Shown here: in pieces, positions 16,877 through 25,571 of the stretch
Layout: the number at the start of each line of letters is the position of its first letter
How positions within the stretch are numbered: the stretch's first letter is position 1
DNA from: Pseudovibrio ascidiaceicola
GTDB taxonomy: Bacteria > Pseudomonadota > Alphaproteobacteria > Rhizobiales > Stappiaceae
Assembly: GCF_900114245.1 (NCBI RefSeq)
Contig: NZ_FOSK01000002.1
Coordinates: 391,576 to 455,575, forward strand
DNA: 64,000 bases
Direction: 5' to 3'
The notes under the pieces: model-generated
What the model saw: only the letters and a program-made list of their open reading frames with translations
Database searches by the model: none
What the model was told of the DNA's origin: nothing
Made by a program: the position numbers and the translations under genes

Positions 16877-18061
16877 ATGTCGGTGCAAAAAGATCCCCTG
16901 AACAACGACGAGCCCTATCTTGAGGATGAGCACCACATGCCACTGGGCATAAGTTTGCTCAACTGGATCTCTGTCGGATTCCTGATCTATTTTCTTCTTT
17001 GTGCTGTTGGCCTTATTGAAGCTGGCTTTGTTGCCATTGGTCATCAGACAGCCGAACAGATCTTTTCCTACGCCACCAATCCAATTGCAGGCGTGCTTGT
17101 TGGTATTCTGACCACATCTTTAGTGCAGAGCTCTTCTGTCACCACGTCTATTGTGGTTGGCTTGGTTGCGGCAGGGATGCCGATCTCCATTGCCATTCCT
17201 ATTGTGATTGGTGCCAACTTCGGCACGACACTCACCAATACATTTGTGAGCCTTGGGTATGCGCGAGATCGTGCAGATTTCCGGCGCGCCTTTAGTGCGG
17301 CGACGGTTCACGACGCATTCAACCTGATTTGCCTGCTGATCTTTCTACCGCTGGAGCTGGCCTTTGGCTTTTTGCAGAAAATTGCGATGGCTGTTGGTGA
17401 TTTTTTTACGGCGCTTGATCCGGCCGACAATCTGATTACCGCAAACTTCAAATTCGTCAATTACTTAACCGAACCCCTCATTGGAGAAATCCGTGAGCTG
17501 GCGTACGGTCTGGCACAACCGTGGAATGGTCTTGTGATTGCAGCGATGGGCTTTGTGATGATTGTAGTCAGCATCACGTTTGTAAGCCAGTTACTCAAGC
17601 TTCTGCTGGCTGGCCATGCTCGTCGTCTGGCCGAGAAGATGACATCTGTTGCACCGTCCTCCGGCATTTTCACCGGACTGGTCGCTACTCTGCTGCTACA
17701 GTCTTCTTCAGCAACAACCAGCTTGATTGTTCCGCTGGCGGGTTCCGGCGTTCTGACAACCAAGCAGGTTTACCCATTCACACTTGGCGCGAACATCGGC
17801 ACTTGTTTAACGGCAATTCTGGCTGCATTTGCTGTGACTGGTCAGCGGGAACTGGCATTTGAGATTGCAATCGTGCATCTGGTTTATAACGTGCTGGGTG
17901 TTGTGCTGATCTACAGTGTGCCCTTCATGCGCTATCTGCCAGTGCGCCTTGCTGAGTTTGTTGGCGAACTGGGTGCACGCCGGTTTGTCGTGGCTGCGAG
18001 CTACGTGGTTGGCATCTTCTTTTTGATCCCGGCTCTTGGCATCTTCCTGCTGAGCAGATAA
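16877..18061 (+). CDS. Na/Pi cotransporter family protein
   Basis: 394 residues of the NptA/SLC34-like family with two inverted repeats, each holding the Q-S-S-S motif: LVQSSSVTTSIVVGLVAAG near residue 80 and LLQSSSATTSLIVPLAGSG near residue 275. There are about eight hydrophobic helices and GANFGTT/GANIGTC re-entrant loops. It is a likely inner-membrane sodium-coupled phosphate (or organic anion) importer. Single gene between divergent neighbours; substrate inferred from family. Confidence 0.9.
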   Translation: MSVQKDPLNNDEPYLEDEHHMPLGISLLNWISVGFLIYFLLCAVGLIEAGFVAIGHQTAEQIFSYATNPIAGVLVGILTTSLVQSSSVTTSIVVGLVAAGMPISIAIPIVIGANFGTTLTNTFVSLGYARDRADFRRAFSAATVHDAFNLICLLIFLPLELAFGFLQKIAMAVGDFFTALDPADNLITANFKFVNYLTEPLIGEIRELAYGLAQPWNGLVIAAMGFVMIVVSITFVSQLLKLLLAGHARRLAEKMTSVAPSSGIFTGLVATLLLQSSSATTSLIVPLAGSGVLTTKQVYPFTLGANIGTCLTAILAAFAVTGQRELAFEIAIVHLVYNVLGVVLIYSVPFMRYLPVRLAEFVGELGARRFVVAASYVVGIFFLIPALGIFLLSR

Positions 18062-18147
18062 TCTGGCTTAGGACTTCTTTCCTTACTGGTGCCCTGTGCT
18101 TTGTTGTGTGTTTGGGCAGCTCTTTCTTTACCTGATCGTGGGTTCTT

Positions 18148-18771
18148 ATGCCTTTGCAAAACCGTGTTGCTCCCAATGGTGAGCTGTGTGCTGTCCCTGC
18201 CCGTGGCATGTTCATGGGTAATCGCGGTGGCCGTATTCATGATCCAGAGACGCAGAAACTCACTGGCCGAACGCATGCTTCTCGCAGGTGGTTATGCTGC
18301 TCCACGACCTATAAAGACTGGCACCGCGATGTCTGGGGCAAGTTTTATACGGAACTCTTCTTCTTTGACGAGGTGACTGCGCTGGCCGCAGGCCATCGGC
18401 CTTGTTTCTTTTGCCGCAAGGAGGATGCACGTCGTTTTGCTGAGCATTGGAAGAACTGTGAAGGATTGGAAGTAGCTCCAAGTTCCGATGAAATGGATTT
18501 GGTTTTGCATTCGCAACGTTGCGGGCACAAGAAATCACCGGCTTGTCTTCCGCAGATCAATCCGCATGAGGACTGGCCGGATGGGACGGTGGTTCATTGC
18601 GGCGACAGGTTTTATGCTCTGAGGAACCACAAATGGTGGAGCTGGAGTTTTGAAGGATATACGGCGGCTGAGCGGGAGTTGCCCGAGGATGTGACTCTGA
18701 TTACGCCACCGCAGATCATTGCGATCCTGAATGATGGCTATAGCCCGAAATGGGGCATATTTAATCTATAA
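18148..18771 (+). CDS. conserved Cys-containing protein of unknown function
   Basis: 207 residues. It opens MPLQNRVAPNGELCAVPARGMFMGNRGG and continues FFFDEVTALAAGHRPCFFCRKEDARRF, a pattern I recall from uncharacterised proteins of Rhizobiales and relatives. C-x-x-C in GHRPCFFC plus later Cys (HSQRCGHKKSPAC, VVHCGDRF) could bind zinc, and the GHRPCxxC segment recalls the Ada-type metal-binding domain. No membrane segment. The final part with PPQIIAILNDGYSPKWG is distinctive. Function unknown. Confidence 0.7.
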   Translation: MPLQNRVAPNGELCAVPARGMFMGNRGGRIHDPETQKLTGRTHASRRWLCCSTTYKDWHRDVWGKFYTELFFFDEVTALAAGHRPCFFCRKEDARRFAEHWKNCEGLEVAPSSDEMDLVLHSQRCGHKKSPACLPQINPHEDWPDGTVVHCGDRFYALRNHKWWSWSFEGYTAAERELPEDVTLITPPQIIAILNDGYSPKWGIFNL

Positions 18772-18896
18772 TACTGACCTATAGCGCCGTAAACCATTCG
18801 CTTTTCAAATGAATTGATAACGTTTATTCATTTGTTTCATCATGCGATTTCATGCAGGACGTTGCTTGAAACACTTTGTATTGGCAGGAATATTTC

Positions 18897-19835
18897 ATGA
18901 CGAGTGCTAGCGATATTGATGCAGGCATTGCAATTTCTCAAAAGCCTCAAGCACTTAGTATGTTCGATCTCGCACTGTACGGCACAACCGTATTTGCGTG
19001 GGGCTTTAGCTGGTATGCCTTGAAGTTGCAGGCGGTCATTACCCCTGAGATTGCACTGTTCTGGCGGTTTCTGTTTGCGACAATCTTGATGTGGGGCTGG
19101 GCAATCTTTGGCGGACATAAGATGGCCTTTCCGTTGCGCGCTCACCTGAGCTTTGGTGGGCTTGGTCTGCTGTTATTTTCAACCAACTTCCTACTGTTTT
19201 ATCACGGCTCGCGTGAGCTGCCTTCAGGTTTACTGTCGGTGGTATTTTCCTTAGCATCCGTTTTCAACATCGTGCTTGGCTTCATTCTGTTCAAACAGAA
19301 AGTGAGCCGCGCGCTTGTGGTTGGTGCCGTGCTTGGCTTCTCCGGCATCTGTCTGATGTTTTATCAAGAGATTGCAGGCAGTACCTGGAACATTGCAGCG
19401 TTGGGCGGGCTTGGTCTGTGTGCTCTAGGGACTTTGAGCTTCTGTTTTGGCAACATCGTCTCTGCACGTGCGACAGCCAAAAAGATCTCGGTGATCTCAG
19501 CCAGTGCATGGGGCATGGTGTACGGCACTGTTCTTCTTGGTCTGAATGGCCTGTTACAAGGTGCCAGCTTTGTGGTTCCGTTTACGCCGGAATTTATCTG
19601 GAGCTTCCTTTACATGGTGGTCATCGGTTCCATCGTCGCCTTTGGTGCTTATCTGACATTGCTGGGGCGGATCGGCTCAGCACGCGCTGGCTATGCGACA
19701 GTGATGTTCCCGATCGTAGCGCTTGGCGTTTCCACGGTGATGGAAGGTTACACCTGGACTGCAACATCCATTCTTGGTTTGATGTTTGCTTTGGGTGGTA
19801 ACTGGATCGTGCTCAGCCGCTCTGCCAAAAAATAA
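18897..19835 (+). CDS. EamA/DMT-family transporter
   Basis: About 312 residues with ten hydrophobic segments in two EamA repeats (each about five helices: first from FDLALYGTTVFAWGFSWYAL, second from IAALGGLGLCALGTLSFCFGN). This is an inner-membrane drug/metabolite transporter; direction and substrate are not readable from sequence. The ATG is chosen over an in-frame TTG 21 bases earlier because CAGGA lies 8 bases before it. Its end is close to the convergent LysR gene. Confidence 0.9.
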   Translation: MTSASDIDAGIAISQKPQALSMFDLALYGTTVFAWGFSWYALKLQAVITPEIALFWRFLFATILMWGWAIFGGHKMAFPLRAHLSFGGLGLLLFSTNFLLFYHGSRELPSGLLSVVFSLASVFNIVLGFILFKQKVSRALVVGAVLGFSGICLMFYQEIAGSTWNIAALGGLGLCALGTLSFCFGNIVSARATAKKISVISASAWGMVYGTVLLGLNGLLQGASFVVPFTPEFIWSFLYMVVIGSIVAFGAYLTLLGRIGSARAGYATVMFPIVALGVSTVMEGYTWTATSILGLMFALGGNWIVLSRSAKK

Positions 19836-19885
19836 GCCCGGTGATTTGAACCACCGGACTTGAAGCATTTCAATAGAGAAGTCGC

Positions 19886-20785
19886 TTACTCAGCGGCTTC
19901 TGTTTCCATTCCGTTATATTCCATCGTGACATTGCCAATGGACGCTACGATGTGATGGCAAAGCGCATCATGAACCGGCTCAATTGCCATTTGAGATCTG
20001 ATGATGGTGATGTCACAAGGTGGCAAAGGCGGCAGGCCTTCTTTTTCTCCAAGAATCCGCTGCCCCTGACGCAACGCACTGGCTGGCAGGATTGCGATCG
20101 CTAGTCCGGCATTTACGGCACCAGCAAGAGCTGCCGCACTGGCACTGGTGTACACCACCTGATGCTGAACGTTCAGATGATCAAGCGCGGCAACACCTGC
20201 CTGTCTCCATGAACAAGTTGTTGGGCCAACCGCAAGACGTAATGGACGCTGGTCATGAACGATATGCTCACGAGAGCCTATCCATTGAAGAGGCTCACGG
20301 CGCACAATCTGTCCCGGTACGCTGGTGCAGTCACCACTGGTGACGATTCCCACGTCCAGATCACCCTTTTGGATTCGCCGGCCAATTTCATTTGAGCTGG
20401 AGCATTCCACATCCAAATTGATGCAAGGGTTCAGCCGATTAAATGCTGCAAGTACTTGTGGCAACAGTCGTTCTGCGTAGTCATCTGGCAGCCCGAGTCG
20501 GATGCGTCCGGCAATCTCAGGCTCATGAAACGCAGAGAGCGTTTCGTCGTTTAAAGCAACCATGCGCCGCGCATATTCGACAAGACGTCTTCCGTGCTCC
20601 GTTATCCTAGAGTTACGTCCGTCTTTAACAAATATTGGCTGTCCGATACGTTCCTCAAGCTTCTTCATTTGCATGGAAACAGCGGACTGAGTTTTATGTA
20701 CGGCATCGCCAGCCTTGGTAAAACTTCCCAATTCTGCGACGGCCAGAAATGTTCTCAATTGATCGACATCGATCGAATAAGGCAT
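19886..20785 (-). CDS. LysR-family transcriptional regulator
   Basis: 299 residues: HTH (VDQLRTFLAVAELGSFTKAGDAVHKTQSAVSMQMKKLEE, residues about 7-45) and substrate-binding domain. The HTH is very like that of the LysR gene on the other side of the DUF1127 gene (shared TQSA-SMQM and R-S--TE-G elements), so they are paralogues. Divergent, by about 195 bases, from the DUF1127 gene, which may be its target (inference). Confidence 0.9.
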   Translation of the reverse strand: MPYSIDVDQLRTFLAVAELGSFTKAGDAVHKTQSAVSMQMKKLEERIGQPIFVKDGRNSRITEHGRRLVEYARRMVALNDETLSAFHEPEIAGRIRLGLPDDYAERLLPQVLAAFNRLNPCINLDVECSSSNEIGRRIQKGDLDVGIVTSGDCTSVPGQIVRREPLQWIGSREHIVHDQRPLRLAVGPTTCSWRQAGVAALDHLNVQHQVVYTSASAAALAGAVNAGLAIAILPASALRQGQRILGEKEGLPPLPPCDITIIRSQMAIEPVHDALCHHIVASIGNVTMEYNGMETEAAE

Positions 20786-20979
20786 GGGCTCCCTCCCATT
20801 TGACGATGATCAATCAATCACGATCTTGAATGGATTTCAATCGAAAACATTCTCTTGTTTGTCTACAACTTTTCGGTGATATTTGACGCATCGAACGACA
20901 CCGTTCCCTCTTTTTTAAACCCCCTATACCAGTTCCAATGGATAGCCAGAGCAGCTTATCCAAACGGGAGAGTGATACC

Positions 20980-21303
20980 ATGACGCTTGCATTCCCTACC
21001 CCTTCTGAATATCGCAACCCAAATCGCGCTAATGCAGGCACCTTTGAACCGCTGACGCTGGCTCACACACTGCATGTGCTGACTGCTTTGCCTCTTAAGC
21101 TCTGGAAGCACTACCAGGACCGACGCGCCATGGTTGAGCTTGCACGCCTAGAAGACCGTATGCTGGACGACATCGGCATTACTCGCGATGACGTATTCAG
21201 CGCGCTTTCTGCTGGTGATGGTAAAGACCCAAGCTGGCATCTGCGTATTCGTGCCAGTGAACGCCGCTGCGCAGAAATGGAAAAACGCCGCCAACGCGCA
21301 TAA
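20980..21303 (+). CDS. DUF1127 small basic protein
   Basis: About 107 residues. The DUF1127/YjiS core is visible at KLWKHYQDRRAMVELARLEDRMLDDIGITRDDVFSAL (residues about 40-75), followed by a basic C-terminal tail. Known roles: small DUF1127 proteins in alphaproteobacteria act in phosphate/carbon metabolism and RNA turnover. The GGGAG upstream of the ATG at 20980 supports this start over an in-frame ATG 42 bases earlier. It ends at a strong terminator and sits between two paralogous LysR genes. Confidence 0.85.
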   Translation: MTLAFPTPSEYRNPNRANAGTFEPLTLAHTLHVLTALPLKLWKHYQDRRAMVELARLEDRMLDDIGITRDDVFSALSAGDGKDPSWHLRIRASERRCAEMEKRRQRA

Positions 21304-21374
21304 TTTTTGTGGGAGCCTCAATTGGCGGCTCTACCCCTAATTGAACCGCCAAAAATTCATCACCCACATATGAA

Positions 21375-21408
21375 AAGGGCCTGCATTACGCAGGCCCTTC
21401 TTCTTTTC
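21375..21408 (+). terminator. rho-independent terminator after DUF1127 gene
   Basis: A perfect 10-bp stem (AAGGGCCTGC / GCAGGCCCTT) with a 5-base loop and a following T-rich tail. It may also serve the convergent LysR gene on the other strand. Confidence 0.9.
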
Positions 21409-21439
21409 CGGTATACGGAACTTATTCTCATCATGCCAC

Positions 21440-22318
21440 TCAGGCAGAGGCTGCGGTTTTCTCAAAGGATTTCGCCAGATAATCACTCAAAGCATTTGCT
21501 GCTTTGAAGTGGCTTTCCTTACCGCGAACCAGCTTGACCACGTAGTTTGGCAGCTTTGGCAGGCCTTCCAGTTCCAACAGCCCGGCACCCGATGCAACAA
21601 GGGATGAACGTGGCTGAATTGTAATTGCCATGCCACTTGCTGCTGTCATTTCAACAAGGCCAGGATTACTTGAACTATATTGGATACGGAATGCACGTTC
21701 GTCATCCTCAAGCGCTTCAACAGCAGCCTTTCGGATGCGACATTGTTCCAGACCAACAGCCAATGGCAGTTCTCTTTCACTGGCAAGTTTGAAATTGCTG
21801 CCTGCTGCCCAAACGAGCCGCTCGCTGGAGAGAACACTCCCCTCACCAGCTTCAGCTTCATCTGCAAGGCTGCCGATGATAGCAAGATCCAGTTTGCCTT
21901 CTCCCAAAGCTTTACGAAGATCTGCCGCTGGTGCGCAGACGATGGATGCTTCAGCTTTTGGATTGTTCTTAGAGAACTCGAAAATGATCTTTGCGGTTCT
22001 AGTTTCGTCAATGCCTTCCGCAAGACCAAGACGAACCTTACCGGTCACTTCGCGCTCTGAGAACATAGCTAATGTCTCGTCATTTAAACGAAGCATCTGA
22101 CGGGCATGGCGCAGCAGTAGCTCACCATCTTCTGTCAGTTTTGAGTGCCGCCCTTCTCTCCGGAAGACCGTGCGCTCAAGCTTGTCTTCCATGCGGCGCA
22201 TTTGCATGGAAATCGCTGATTGCGTTTTATCAAGTTCTTCTGCTGCTCTTGTGAAGCTCCCAGTATCCGCAATCATTACCAGAGTTCGCAGAGAATCTAA
22301 GTCTAATAGTGCTGTCAT
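21440..22318 (-). CDS. LysR-family transcriptional regulator
   Basis: About 292 residues. The HTH (LDSLRTLVMIADTGSFTRAAEELDKTQSAISMQMRRMED) starts at residue 6 with the start at MTALLD; an in-frame ATG 39 bases upstream would add an unusual hydrophobic tail and has no Shine-Dalgarno. Paralogue of the LysR gene at 19886. Its stop is 32 bases from the DUF1127 terminator. It lies downstream of a long AT-rich gap with palindromic elements that may hold its promoter. Confidence 0.88.
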   Translation of the reverse strand: MTALLDLDSLRTLVMIADTGSFTRAAEELDKTQSAISMQMRRMEDKLERTVFRREGRHSKLTEDGELLLRHARQMLRLNDETLAMFSEREVTGKVRLGLAEGIDETRTAKIIFEFSKNNPKAEASIVCAPAADLRKALGEGKLDLAIIGSLADEAEAGEGSVLSSERLVWAAGSNFKLASERELPLAVGLEQCRIRKAAVEALEDDERAFRIQYSSSNPGLVEMTAASGMAITIQPRSSLVASGAGLLELEGLPKLPNYVVKLVRGKESHFKAANALSDYLAKSFEKTAASA

Positions 22319-22560
22319 GTCCCCAATCCATAACAATTTGATATGAATATACAGCATACTGGTGGAAAGAAAACCGAGAGTTGGAATATAATACTTTATT
22401 ATCGCAGTCTTTTCCCTCTCTTAGGGAGTTTTGACCAATTCATCACAATAATTAATATAATCAAACTTGCTCTTATATTCGACGAGACTCTCAAAAGAAT
22501 CCAATAGTTGAAATAAAAACCGAAAAATAACAATCGGCTTGGAGTTACGATATAAAAAAC

Positions 22561-22599
22561 ATCTAGTAATTCTCTCTGAGATAGAGAGTTATGCTAGAT
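22561..22599. repeat. 39-base interrupted dyad
   Basis: Nested inverted repeats: ATCTAG-TAA (22561-22569) with TTA and CTAGAT (22589-22591 and 22594-22599), and inner CTCTCT (22572-22577) with AGAGAG (22583-22588) around a GAGAT loop. No T tract follows. Could be an operator or RNA structure. Confidence 0.55.
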
Positions 22600-22699
22600 T
22601 AATTCATGTAGGTTTGTGTTCCTTTGGACGATCAGGCTAGTTCTGAACTCTCGGTCTGAACGGAAACGGAGGAAATTGCAGTAAACAACTTCCTCAATT

Positions 22700-22715
22700 C
22701 GTGATCTTCATCACA
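22700..22715. promoter_or_regulatory. CRP/FNR-type palindrome
   Basis: CGTGA-N6-TCACA matches the CRP half-site pattern TGTGA-N6-TCACA except for one base. It is about 380 bases upstream of the LysR start and just past the end of the Met-rich gene. A nucleotide cyclase gene lies 1 kb away. Predicted by eye only. Confidence 0.4.
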
Positions 22716-22747
22716 AAAAGTTATCCTCAGGTATATGTGATAAATTG

Positions 22748-23566
22748 TTACCTATGTGAGCGAGTTGGCCAAAAAACGTTGCAATATTTCTGCCAAGCTT
22801 CGCCCTGGGCTTGTTGCATTGCTGCCAAACCTCCAGACAAGGATGATACAGGCGAATCCTTCAAAGTAGATTGGTGGGCCCGAGGACCTGATCCATTTTC
22901 CGGAGACGGTGACTTCTTGGCTCGCGTGTTTTGCACTTTAGATTCTTCTGGTGCCTCATTGTGGTCATCTGAAGCTGAGCTTGTGCCCTGCAGAGCATTT
23001 GTCCAAAATTCGAGCATCGGATTTTCTAAGGGCATCATCTGCGACCAGAAAGCTTCTCGTGCATCCAAGATTGGGTTACGCGCTGCATCTGTGTCCTGAT
23101 GGAACTCCGGACATCCCTTCGCGAAGCCTTGCAAGTAGGCTTCCATCATGGTGCGCTGCGGTCCTGCCAAATAATTTTTCACCATGTTGCCATAGGATAG
23201 CATCAGCAAAATGGGCATTAACTCCATCCAGCTTTCGACATTCATGGCATCTTTGCGACTGAGGTGACGCTGCATGGCTGCGCTGATGTTTTTGTCACCG
23301 CTGAACATGCTCATGACTTGAGAGAGCATAGCCTGCTGTGGCAACCCGGTCATCCCTTGCCATTTGGACGGATCAGCCCAGTTCATGTATGGAAACTCAG
23401 AAACACCTGCAGATTTGGTCTCCGACTTTCCAGAGGGCGCTCCCTCCTTCTGCATAAAGGGCATAAAACCGTGACTGGTCTCACAGTAGTCCTTATAGGC
23501 CTTTGCATAGTTTTGGCTGAGCATTTCCATAAGGGAAAACATATTGTTATTGGAATGTCGTAACAT
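22748..23566 (-). CDS. Met-rich protein of unknown function
   Basis: 272 residues, not recognised. It is rich in Met and Gln, with amphipathic segments (QQAMLSQVMSMFSGDKNISAAMQRHLSRKDAMNVESWMELMPILLMLSYGNMVKNYLAG), a middle part FWSQMMPLENPMLEFWTNALQG and a Ser/Pro/Lys-rich linker before a last helix (GGLAAMQQAQGEAWQKYCNVFW). The alternation of helices with a flexible C-terminal linker recalls phasin-like granule proteins, but I cannot assign it. GAGGGG lies 8 bases before the ATG. It follows the nucleotide cyclase gene in the same direction after about 145 bases. Confidence 0.65.
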   Translation of the reverse strand: MLRHSNNNMFSLMEMLSQNYAKAYKDYCETSHGFMPFMQKEGAPSGKSETKSAGVSEFPYMNWADPSKWQGMTGLPQQAMLSQVMSMFSGDKNISAAMQRHLSRKDAMNVESWMELMPILLMLSYGNMVKNYLAGPQRTMMEAYLQGFAKGCPEFHQDTDAARNPILDAREAFWSQMMPLENPMLEFWTNALQGTSSASDDHNEAPEESKVQNTRAKKSPSPENGSGPRAHQSTLKDSPVSSLSGGLAAMQQAQGEAWQKYCNVFWPTRSHR

Positions 23567-23712
23567 GAGGTTTTCCCCTCGTAAGCTTCTCGCGGCTATT
23601 TAAACACTCAACAGACGTAACGTCAGTTCCCTAATTTTGGATGTAGTATTCTGCAAATATTATGTCTAAGAGACGAAATTTGATTGAATTGGGTTCAATA
23701 GTGACATCTGCA

Positions 23713-25548
23713 CTAAACAATTCGGTAGACATCAACCGCCTCCTCGCGCCCACGAAGCTGATAATCACCCAAGTGTTTGGTGTGTGACTTGTCACTCAGA
23801 TGATCCACGGTCGCGTTGGTGGCCAGGGCAATCACTCTCGCCTCTGGATCAACCTTCTTACCAAGTTCCTGAAGTCGTGCGGCCACATTCACAGCGTCTC
23901 CGACCACAGTATAGTTCATCCGCTCAATAGCGCCGATGTTGCCAACAACGACAGTTCCTGTGTGAACACCGATACGTAAACGCGGCTTTTCAATCGCGCC
24001 CTCTTCGTTTTCGAGCTCTTTCTCCAACCTCTGCGCAATGAGATGTACCGCATCAATAGCCGCTTGCGCATGGTTTTCCATAGTCTCCGGGGCACCCCAG
24101 AATGCCATGCATCCATCTCCAATGTACTTATCGATGGTTCCATGGGTGTGACTTATGCAATCTGCTAGCTCCTGAAAGTGGGTGTTAAGTAAGGTCGTGG
24201 TCTCTTCTGCAGTCAGCTTAGAAGCAACACCGGTGAACCCTGCGATATCAGAGAACAGGATTGTCATTTCACGAAGCTCGGTGCTGTTGAGGCCTTCAAA
24301 TTCTCGTTCTAACAACACTCTGACAAGATCTTTTGGTACATATCTTGAGAAAGCGCTGAGGGCTACACCTGCTGAGTTAAAGGCCTGGTTTGCCTGATCT
24401 ACCTCTTTAAGTCGCGACCTAGGTAATGCATTCAACCCTTCCATATTCAGTTTTCTGATGGCATTTGCTTGCGTTCCAAGAGCAACAAACGGTCCTGCGA
24501 GTCTTCGGCCGATCAAAAACATCAAGAGAACGCCGACTGCCAGAAAAGCAGTAGCAGCGACAAAGATTTTGTGCAGGTTATCGAATGGAACACTGAACTC
24601 GGACGCCAATACATAGCTTCCGATGATGATAGGGAAACGATTTCCATTTCTCAGATCGTCATAAAGATACAGATATGTACCATGCGTTGTTGTGTCGATG
24701 TGTGCTTCATAAGTGGTATTAAGAGACTTGCGCTTGGGATTGTGGCCCCAAATGCTGGTGAGCGGTGTATCTTTCAGGTCTGAGATCAATGGGATCGGCT
24801 TGGCTTTGCTCGGCTTGAAGCTCAAGAAGGCTGGTTCTGAACTCGCGAGCACTTGATCTCGTCCATAAAGGATAAAAGGAATTTGAGAGGCCCGCCACTT
24901 GATGCGAGCCATCAATTGCCCAAGCAGAGCGGTCGGGTAATCCAACGTGAGTCTGGAGATTGTATTATCGACCGGGTTCCTGATGTAGACGGCGAACTGC
25001 ATGAAAGTTTCACCGAGGCTCGCATCATAATAAGGCGGTGCCCAACGATGATTGCCAACCTCCATATCCTGCTCATTTGGCGGCGTGACCATCACCTGCT
25101 GAACGGGTTGGTTTGCATGATCCAGCTGCACTGAAATCCGACGCCCCGTCGGGAAGGTATAAGAAATCCGCTTAATGTTGGTCTGACGAGATAGGATTGA
25201 AATCAACTGTTCCCGCAAAGCCATAGGAGCACTGTAGACGAGCGGATCAGACAGGACTTCAGCCGCCAGCAACCCCATTCGTTCTTCATTGCGGAAGAAG
25301 TCTTCAACAACCTCAAGACCACGTTCAACAATGAGAGCCCCGGTTTCACGCATGATAGCGGTTGTCTGACGGTTGGTGGCGTCGGACACATAGAGGAGCA
25401 TAGAACCGCCGATTAAGGCCAGCAGCATAGCTGCGCCAATGCTGAAGACGACGGAGATGGACAAGCGCCATCTTTTGCGGCCTTTTTTTGCTGAGCTCTG
25501 ATGCGGGTGCTGCTTTTCAGCGTCAGCAGTCTTGTTATTCAGGTCCAT
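23713..25548 (-). CDS. membrane class III adenylate/guanylate cyclase
   Basis: 611 residues. TM1 is near residues 30-52 (SISVVFSIGAAMLLALIGG), followed by a periplasmic sensor region of about 280 residues and TM2 (IFVAATAFLAVGVLLMFLIG, near 328-350), then a HAMP-like stretch and a C-terminal catalytic domain. Catalytic marks are ILFSDIAGFT and GDGCMAFWGAP (metal Asp), and NYTVVGDAVNVAARLQ (transition-state Asn/Arg). It makes cAMP (or cGMP) in response to a periplasmic signal. GGAGG sits 5 bases before the ATG, 23 bases after rsmE, so it is probably co-transcribed. Confidence 0.9.
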   Translation of the reverse strand: MDLNNKTADAEKQHPHQSSAKKGRKRWRLSISVVFSIGAAMLLALIGGSMLLYVSDATNRQTTAIMRETGALIVERGLEVVEDFFRNEERMGLLAAEVLSDPLVYSAPMALREQLISILSRQTNIKRISYTFPTGRRISVQLDHANQPVQQVMVTPPNEQDMEVGNHRWAPPYYDASLGETFMQFAVYIRNPVDNTISRLTLDYPTALLGQLMARIKWRASQIPFILYGRDQVLASSEPAFLSFKPSKAKPIPLISDLKDTPLTSIWGHNPKRKSLNTTYEAHIDTTTHGTYLYLYDDLRNGNRFPIIIGSYVLASEFSVPFDNLHKIFVAATAFLAVGVLLMFLIGRRLAGPFVALGTQANAIRKLNMEGLNALPRSRLKEVDQANQAFNSAGVALSAFSRYVPKDLVRVLLEREFEGLNSTELREMTILFSDIAGFTGVASKLTAEETTTLLNTHFQELADCISHTHGTIDKYIGDGCMAFWGAPETMENHAQAAIDAVHLIAQRLEKELENEEGAIEKPRLRIGVHTGTVVVGNIGAIERMNYTVVGDAVNVAARLQELGKKVDPEARVIALATNATVDHLSDKSHTKHLGDYQLRGREEAVDVYRIV

Positions 25549-25571
25549 TCAGGCCTCCATTTGGAGGTATC

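Larger units (their letters stand above)
22319..22747. other. AT-rich intergenic region with repeated GAGAGTT motifs
   Basis: No convincing gene. The motif GAGAGTT or its complement recurs at about 22376, 22574-22590 and 22646. An outer inverted pair is CCGAGAGTT (22374-22382) and AACTCTCGG (22646-22654). The region also holds a 39-base dyad and a CRP-like palindrome, listed separately. It is the likely promoter region of the LysR gene to its left. Confidence 0.5.

Noticed and set aside
22701-23099. Plus-strand frame starting at GTG beside the CRP-like site
   Set aside because: It overlaps the Met-rich gene in the antisense direction and the product is low in sense; the minus-strand gene has the better ribosome-binding site.
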